From: Cymbomonas tetramitiformis
Taxonomy: Eukaryota > Chlorophyta > Pyramimonadophyceae > Pyramimonadales > Pyramimonadaceae
Direction: 5' to 3'
NCBI GenBank assembly: GCA_001247695.2
Contig: LGRX02015788.1
Span: 1-12,314 of the forward strand
DNA length: 12,314 nt
Shown here: one piece after another, positions 7,381 through 12,314 of the stretch
Layout of the letters: each line of letters starts with the position of its first letter
Position numbering within the stretch: position 1 is the first letter of the stretch
Made by a program: the position numbers and the translations under genes
The notes under the pieces: generated by a model
Told to the model about the DNA's origin: nothing
The model's database searches: none
Seen by the model: the letters and a program-made list of their open reading frames with translations, nothing else

Positions 7381-7560
7381 AGGCATTTTCTTAACGATTC
7401 ATTTTGGGTGGATCACATCCTGATTCACCTGAATAGGGATTCCACATCACAGGTGGCTATATCGGAGCCCAAGCTGATCCCCTACGGGAAAACGCATTCA
7501 CCACTGCTAATCCAATTTCAGAGGACTAGGAAAAGTAGTCTCGAAACTGTTCGCAAATAA
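7381..7560 (+). other. Possible exon or pseudogene fragment, frame 1
   Basis: An open stretch of 59 codons before TAA reads in part FWVDHILIHLNRDSTSQ and SEPKLIPYGKTHSPLL. It follows CATTTCAG at 7368-7375, a possible acceptor, though a TGA lies in between in this frame. It has natural-looking composition but no family I know. Within it, 7453-7521 starts GTGGCT and ends CTAATCCAATTTCAG with a branch-point-like CTAAT, so it could instead hold a 69-nt intron. Chance remains possible. Confidence 0.22.
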
Positions 7561-7669
7561 CGGTGACCGTCAAATTGAATATCTCAGCCACACGGACATG
7601 GGTGAATTCGTTTTCCTCGAAGGAATTGCTGACCAGCTTTCAAGCATCAGATCCTTTCAAGCCCCATAA
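7511..7669 (+). other. Possible exon or pseudogene fragment, +1 frame relative to the previous segment
   Basis: An open stretch of 52 codons before TAA overlaps the preceding frame by 50 bp. It reads in part GLGKVVSKLFANNGDRQIEY and MGEFVFLEGIADQLSSIR. The CAATTTCAG at 7513-7521 could be its acceptor. Alternatively, the two frames are one former coding sequence broken by a one-base insertion. The TAA stop falls in a 15-bp direct repeat (7658-7684). A TGTAA, the usual green-algal polyadenylation signal, occurs at 7801-7805. No family recognised. Confidence 0.22.
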
Positions 7670-7684
7670 GCACAAGCCCCATAA
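7658..7684. repeat. 15-bp direct repeat (CAAGCCCCATAAGCA), 1.8 copies
   Basis: CAAGCCCCATAA occurs at 7658-7669 and again at 7673-7684, adjacent in tandem. The first copy supplies the stop of the possible exon at 7511-7669. Confidence 0.8.
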
Positions 7685-8051
7685 AATGCAAAGGCTCTTG
7701 TGACGTTTACAAGTTTTGCAGTGGGAGTAAGAAATGACGGGGGTTTGGTACACATCGTGGTCTGTGGCATCCAAAGGGGTGCTATGCACAGGCAGACCCC
7801 TGTAAGATGGGAGGGGTAGCCTAAGAGCCTATTCAAAACTGGCTAGCGGTAAAGTGGGTGTTGTGTTCGTCGATGCACAACGATGACGCCTGACACAGCT
7901 CATGTGTAAACGAATTGTTGCCATGGCTTCAACAGTGTTGGCGGCAAGCGGACGTGGAGGCTTTGGAGAGTGCGATGTGCGATGCAGCGCGTATGGTGGA
8001 AGCGCTGCGCAAGGTGGTGGGTCCACCTTGCTTGTTGCCACTCTGCCTATC
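7685..8051. other. No recognisable gene
   Basis: No supported coding region, RNA gene or repeat was seen. A 99-codon minus-strand frame (7829-8128) crosses into the following tandem repeat. Its composition (Pro/Ala/Arg/Ser-rich) and length are compatible with chance. Confidence 0.5.
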
Positions 8052-8172
8052 ACCGGTGCAGCATGCGCGTAACGCGCACTTGACCTGAAGCGCAACGAGT
8101 GTGAAGTGCTCTTAACCTGATGCAGCACACGAGTGATATACTCGTAACCTTATGCAGCTTGAGTCTACGCGT
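8052..8172. repeat. Degenerate tandem repeat with a 32-bp period, about four units
   Basis: Units begin at about 8052, 8084, 8116 and 8148. They share the pattern CCTGATGCAGCACACGAGTG followed by a CTCGTAA-like end. Copies two to four are the clearest, and the first is more diverged. The third contains CGAGTGATATACTCG, a perfect 5-bp inverted repeat. Copies differ at many positions, so this is an old array, unlike the perfect 49-bp and 41-bp ones. Confidence 0.6.
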
Positions 8173-8244
8173 TTCCCCAAATTGCAGTTACGGCAGAGTA
8201 GACTATAGAGGGCGCTTTTCAATAGTTGTTATCCTCCTCTGTGA

Positions 8245-8403
8245 GGTCTGGAAGGCCTGACCGATGCGAACAGTGTGAGCGATGTGATTCAGGGACGGGA
8301 CGAAGAGGCTAATTATCTGGAAGATTTAATGCACACTTCAGGCTCGCAGCTTGGCTCAGATTCAGACTCGGACGACATTGTGCACGCGGATGACTTGGAC
8401 TGA
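8245..8403 (+). other. Possible terminal exon with acidic C-terminus
   Basis: A plus-strand frame is open from 8245 to a TGA at 8401-8403. It reads in part DEEANYLEDLMHTSGSQ and then GSDSDSDDIVHADDLD before the stop. It is preceded by a pyrimidine-rich tract ending in AG (8229-8245) that could be a 3' splice site. The length of 52 codons is not significant alone. The acidic tail resembles ends of nuclear proteins, but no family is recognised. It may relate to the exon-like segments near 7112-7669, though the phase does not join directly. Confidence 0.22.
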
Positions 8404-11389
8404 GGATAGGTGCCTTTCTCAATATGCAAATTATATACATTTGCATGCATATGATTTGTTGTGCACATATAGGACTATGCACGACAAGGTTGTGCATGCA
8501 TGGATTCTTATTTTTACCTGCACTCACGATATTGCCATATGCATCATAATGTACTAAGGATACCTCGCATACACACACGGTATGAATACGCATGGTTCAT
8601 ACGCATGAGATGACTTGGATCCCCTATCTACGCGCGCAGGATGTTTGCGGCTCGATGTGATCCGGGGCCCGCTGTGTAGTGGGTGCAACATGCAATATTT
8701 GAAATGCTTAGGCCATATCCTTGGCTCCGGGGCATGGTAGTAAATAAATCATCTTGGATTGCCACGCTTCCAATAGGAAGAGTCACATTTCGTCTTTTTC
8801 TTTCTTTGGGTTGCCATGCAGGATGCACCCACACACGCTTGCACACGCATAGGGACATGGACACATATAGACACAATAGCATGTACACGGACAAATTAGT
8901 GTTGGTGCCTTGCAAGTGCGTTTATTGGTACATCGGCATGAAATGTACGTTACATGGCAGTGCTAGCAGTGGATCATTGCGCGCACCTGATTGGTATTTC
9001 CATAAGTACACCGCATATAGCATACACAACACATGACACAGCCATTAAGCACCCGCGCACCCGTACCCACACATTTATAATCATAAAATATAGTACTCAC
9101 TCTGGCCGCTTACCACCACACATTGTGCAATTTGTACCAAGCCAGAGAGGCATCCGATATCTAAATCATACCGTGATAATCATATAATATACTTTTGGTG
9201 CACTGTCGCAAACGCGTGCATATGATGGGACGAATACTGCCAGACCCGAGCAATCTCAACACTCGCGGGTAAACATAAACTCGTCTTTAACATACACTCG
9301 TGTCGGTAATTATCCAGGCAATCTTAACACAGCACAAGATCGTATGCTACTACCAAGATCCTCCATAACCAGGGATGGCAAAAGTGAAAGTTGCCGGATG
9401 TGTCGGACCGGGAGTTGCAGGTACTATTTCTGCCAAGCACCATCCACATTTGGTCTTGGGTGTGTGTCGCCACTGAGTGTGACGACATTGTGGCACATGT
9501 TGCCTTCTTATCTGGCTATATTATATTTTGTATTTTGCAACGTCAGTCGGGGAAGGCAGCCATCTCCTTGCATCCAGCCAAATCTCATGTTTATCTCATT
9601 TCATTTTGAAGCTGAAGTGCCGACCGAGTTGATGATGGCGTCCGCTGTCCAAAATATACTTACTGGGATTTTGCAGCTTACATGCTATATATGCACGACT
9701 AGTTGTATTCTAAGCATACGAATGTGGCTTATATCTAATTGAATGGAGTAATTCCTTTGGCACCATTTCGCCATAGAAGATCGGCTTCACTATGTACCCA
9801 CCCCAGGTATCAGAGGATTCAACACACACTTCACGTCAGTCATCCAGATTTTACTGAGCTCACGAGTGGAGAACGGGATCCTCAGAGCCTCACTGGGCCA
9901 CGTGAGTACCTCTGCGACTGCACTGTCTGCGCACTGATGTTGTGCCCCTGAAACTGGCTCGTCTTTACCCCCCCCCGAGCTGCCTGAGCCATTATCTCCC
10001 CACCACCAAGCCTGCGCTCCGAACCACCACCTGTGATTCCTGTCTGCACCAAAGCCTGGTCTCAAAACAGCTTGTCCACCCACCAGATATCCAGTGTTTC
10101 AAAGGGTCGGCCCATATATTTTGCATGTCACCGTTATGTTTATCGAAAATTTTAGCAATCGGAGGAAAGAGTGTCTATCAGGGGGGGGAGGCTAAAACGG
10201 TAACGTAGAGGCACTCGAACAAATATAAATAATACTCATCTGACAAAATTGACATTAACAATTCCATCGACTCCTGCCGGTGTCTTAGAGCGATATAGTA
10301 CTTGTTCCAATTTTTCATTGCGACAAGGAAGAACCGACCATGTGGTCGCATGTCGTCCGGATCACATCGTATGGCATCAACGACACATAGTAATCTCCGC
10401 TTCTTTGATGGCATTTGCCTATCCAGGTGCACATATGATGAATTCCACTATGACCAAGATGGCTATCACTGAAGTGTGCATTTCCTATCAATAAAGCTGC
10501 CGCGTCACACACGCGGCATTGTGACTTTTGTAAGAAACGGAATTTGCATTTGTTTTTGTGTGTGCGGCGATCACAGCGATTTTAAAATCATCGCCTAATT
10601 GTTTAGTGCACTCAGCATGTGATGGAACGACTGCACATAGATGAACCATCCCTGAAATGCGACCTGTAACGAACATTAACTAATATACATAATACGGTAC
10701 ATATCAAACACACGACAAAAAAAGAAGAGGTTTCCCACCTATGCCATTTTTTTGATTTCGATAATCAAAGTAACAACGTAGATATGATACCCATATTCAT
10801 GGTATGTGACATTTACGCCTCCTGTTATGGTTCCATGCACGGCGACGATCAAAACACGTAGTCATGAAAGTGCAACAAATACTCTGGAACAGATTCCTAA
10901 GGATTGTTGCCATTGCATTTGCCACCATCTCTTCGAAAATTCCGCTCTTGCTGTTTGCGCGTTCCATGGTGCCATACGCCCCCAAATTTTGGAAGCCAAT
11001 CAGGGGGCACTCCTGCAGAACATTACCCATTCAATACCACTATCTTGAAAGATTCCAACGCACCCTCCATTCGGCACCAATGTATCAGATAAGCCATTAT
11101 ACGTTCGCACATTCACCCGAACTCCTACAAGTCAAATGCATCAAAGGCACACAGTGGAGGGATCTTATGCGGCAGTGCCCAGTCATCAAACTTTGACATG
11201 ACTATTCACAGTAGATGCGGGGCATACACCCCTTCTAAGCGAGGAAATCTTTCAGTAATGTTCTGTTGCTTTTCTGCACTGCACTGTCATCTGCACTGTG
11301 CCCATGATGCACTCTTTTTTCTCTCTTGTTCGATGTCAACCAATATTGCATCATACCGTACAGTACATTAAAATACAGGGGGAACACCC
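8404..11389. other. AT-richer DNA, no supported gene
   Basis: I see no RNA gene, mobile element or convincing coding region here. TGCATGCAT occurs at 8442-8450 and 8493-8501 in a TG/CA-rich stretch, and ACAC-rich DNA lies around 8826-8890. Homopolymer C and G runs of 8-9 bases occur at about 9968-9976 and 10181-10188. The longest open frames (132 codons at 9344-9742, 110 codons at 10864-11196) are within what chance gives for this much sequence. Neither shows a known motif, and the second has only a hydrophobic N-terminal stretch. Confidence 0.6.
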
Positions 11390-11908
11390 ATGTGGTACAT
11401 ACAAATAGGGAGATGGCAGGATATAATCACGACAGTACACTGCGGCCAAGGTGAATCCTCCCAGGGCCATCAAACGCAGCGTCGTGGATGCCAGCACTCG
11501 ATGGCTTCAGAATATGCTCGGTCATCGGAGCAAGCACGGAACGGTGCAAGCTTCACTTACAATCATCAAACACCGCAAGAGTATTGGGAACCATCAGCCA
11601 ATCCTCCTATTCAAACAACCCAAAGTGATTCTTTAAGAGTATCTCACGAAGCTACAGCCCATGTTGATGAGATCAGAACAACGCGGGCTCTGCCCGATCG
11701 CTTTGTGAGGAGGGATGCGGTGCCTCACCTGGTGGAATCAGACCGGCCCTCTTGGCATCGCTCCATGCAGCACCAAGACGCTCCGGCGGCAGAGCGCGTA
11801 ACCTTACAAAAGCGACGGCGCTCCACTGTTAGCGAAGCTTTTAGCATGCGCATACGTCGTAGATGCTACACTGATGCGAGTTGCACAAACGATGAGCTCC
11901 CACAGTAA
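11390..11908 (+). other. Unrecognised 172-codon open frame, may be chance
   Basis: This is the longest frame in the right half of the window. The predicted product is hydrophilic and rich in Arg, Ser, Gln and His, with no membrane segment, and it includes the basic segment LQKRRRSTVSE near the C-terminus. I recognise no domain. Roughly one frame of this size could arise by chance in several such windows, and no promoter, splice or poly(A) context supports it. Confidence 0.18.
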
Positions 11909-12195
11909 GCTCCACTCGTCACAAACCTAAATGGCGGCGACATGCATGCAACGCACGCCGTAAGGCCATACCCGGCAGCAACACACATGACAGCACAGAC
12001 ACCCTTCGGACAAATTGCATCGCTCTTAAGGTCCAATCTACTGCCCGACCATTTGTGAGACGGATGTCACCTCTTCGTGGGCGGCTCCTCGGTCTGAGGG
12101 CGTTTTGAGGTGTGCGCCTCTTGGCGATGGCGCGTCGTCCCCGCGGCGGCAGCTTGGCTCCGCAGGTGTGCCTCATCGTCAACCAGCGGAATTCC
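11909..12195. other. No recognisable gene
   Basis: This is GC-rich DNA between the last open frame and the 41-bp minisatellite. A 97-codon minus-strand frame (11919-12212) is Arg-rich and shows no motif, so it is judged a composition effect. Confidence 0.5.
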
Positions 12196-12314
12196 GTGGG
12201 AGCCCTCAACATTGCCTGGTACCGTCCTCACCGCCCGTGGGAGCCCTCAACATTGCCTGGTACCGTCCTCACCGCCCGTGGGAGCCCTCAACATTGCCTG
12301 GTACCGTCCTCACC
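12196..12314. repeat. 41-bp minisatellite, at least 2.9 identical units, continues past right edge
   Basis: Units start at 12196, 12237 and 12278. The third is cut at the window end after 37 bases. The copies are identical where they overlap. The unit contains the palindrome GGTACC. A 41-bp period does not preserve reading frame, so this is not a coding repeat in any simple way. It shares no sequence with the 49-bp unit at 6451-6689. Confidence 0.95.

Noticed and set aside
9344..9742. 132-codon plus-strand frame
   Set aside because: No motif; length is expected about once or twice by chance in six frames of 12 kb.
10864..11196. 110-codon plus-strand frame with hydrophobic N-terminal stretch
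   Set aside because: No clear signal peptide or domain; length is within chance.
11690..12075. Similarity between CTGCCCGATCGCTTTGTGAG (near 11692) and CTGCCCGACCATTTGTGAG (near 12041)
   Set aside because: Similarity fades after about 25 bases and the flanks do not align; likely coincidence.

Overview
The window reads as eukaryotic nuclear DNA. Its left half is a decayed but recognisable Ty1/copia-type LTR retrotransposon on the minus strand. Its right half is gene-poor DNA with several minisatellites and intron-like signals. The repeat style, base composition and element architecture would suit a microalga, but nothing seen fixes the taxon.

Positions 1 to about 6440 (minus strand) hold the element, read from high to low coordinates. 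They contain: a probable 5' LTR/leader; ORF1 (5968-3722), a Gag with a CCHC zinc knuckle plus a long unrecognised C-terminal region; ORF2 (3725-1683), which overlaps ORF1 by ATGA and carries an acidic duplicated linker, an aspartic protease (DSGA), a phage-Dam-like N6-adenine methyltransferase domain (NPPY), and the HHCC pre-integrase zinc site; then, after a -1 shift near 1790-1812, one open frame to the left edge with the integrase core and the start of the copia reverse transcriptase. The order PR-IN-RT is diagnostic of copia. At the edge the RT reading runs into an in-frame 12-bp tandem repeat just where the conserved YGLKQ-type block should be. The rest of RT, RNase H and the 3' LTR lie outside.

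Positions 6311-6689 hold short AGGGTTT-like repeats and five identical 49-bp minisatellite units. From 6690 to 8403 there is no recognisable gene, only a few short open stretches (7112-7273 followed by GTAAGT; 7381-7560; 7511-7669; 8245-8403) that could be exons or pseudogene pieces, and a degenerate 32-bp tandem repeat at 8052-8172. From 8404 to 11389 the DNA is more AT-rich and appears non-coding. A 172-codon open frame at 11390-11908 may be chance. The right edge (12196-12314) enters another perfect minisatellite with a 41-bp unit.

The most notable observation is the methyltransferase-like domain between protease and integrase of a copia element. Such a domain is known from DIRS-type retroelements, but is not part of the standard copia plan. 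Other unusual points are a Glu at the expected first integrase catalytic position, an RNase-H-tail-like motif upstream of the protease, and the ATGA Gag-Pol junction.
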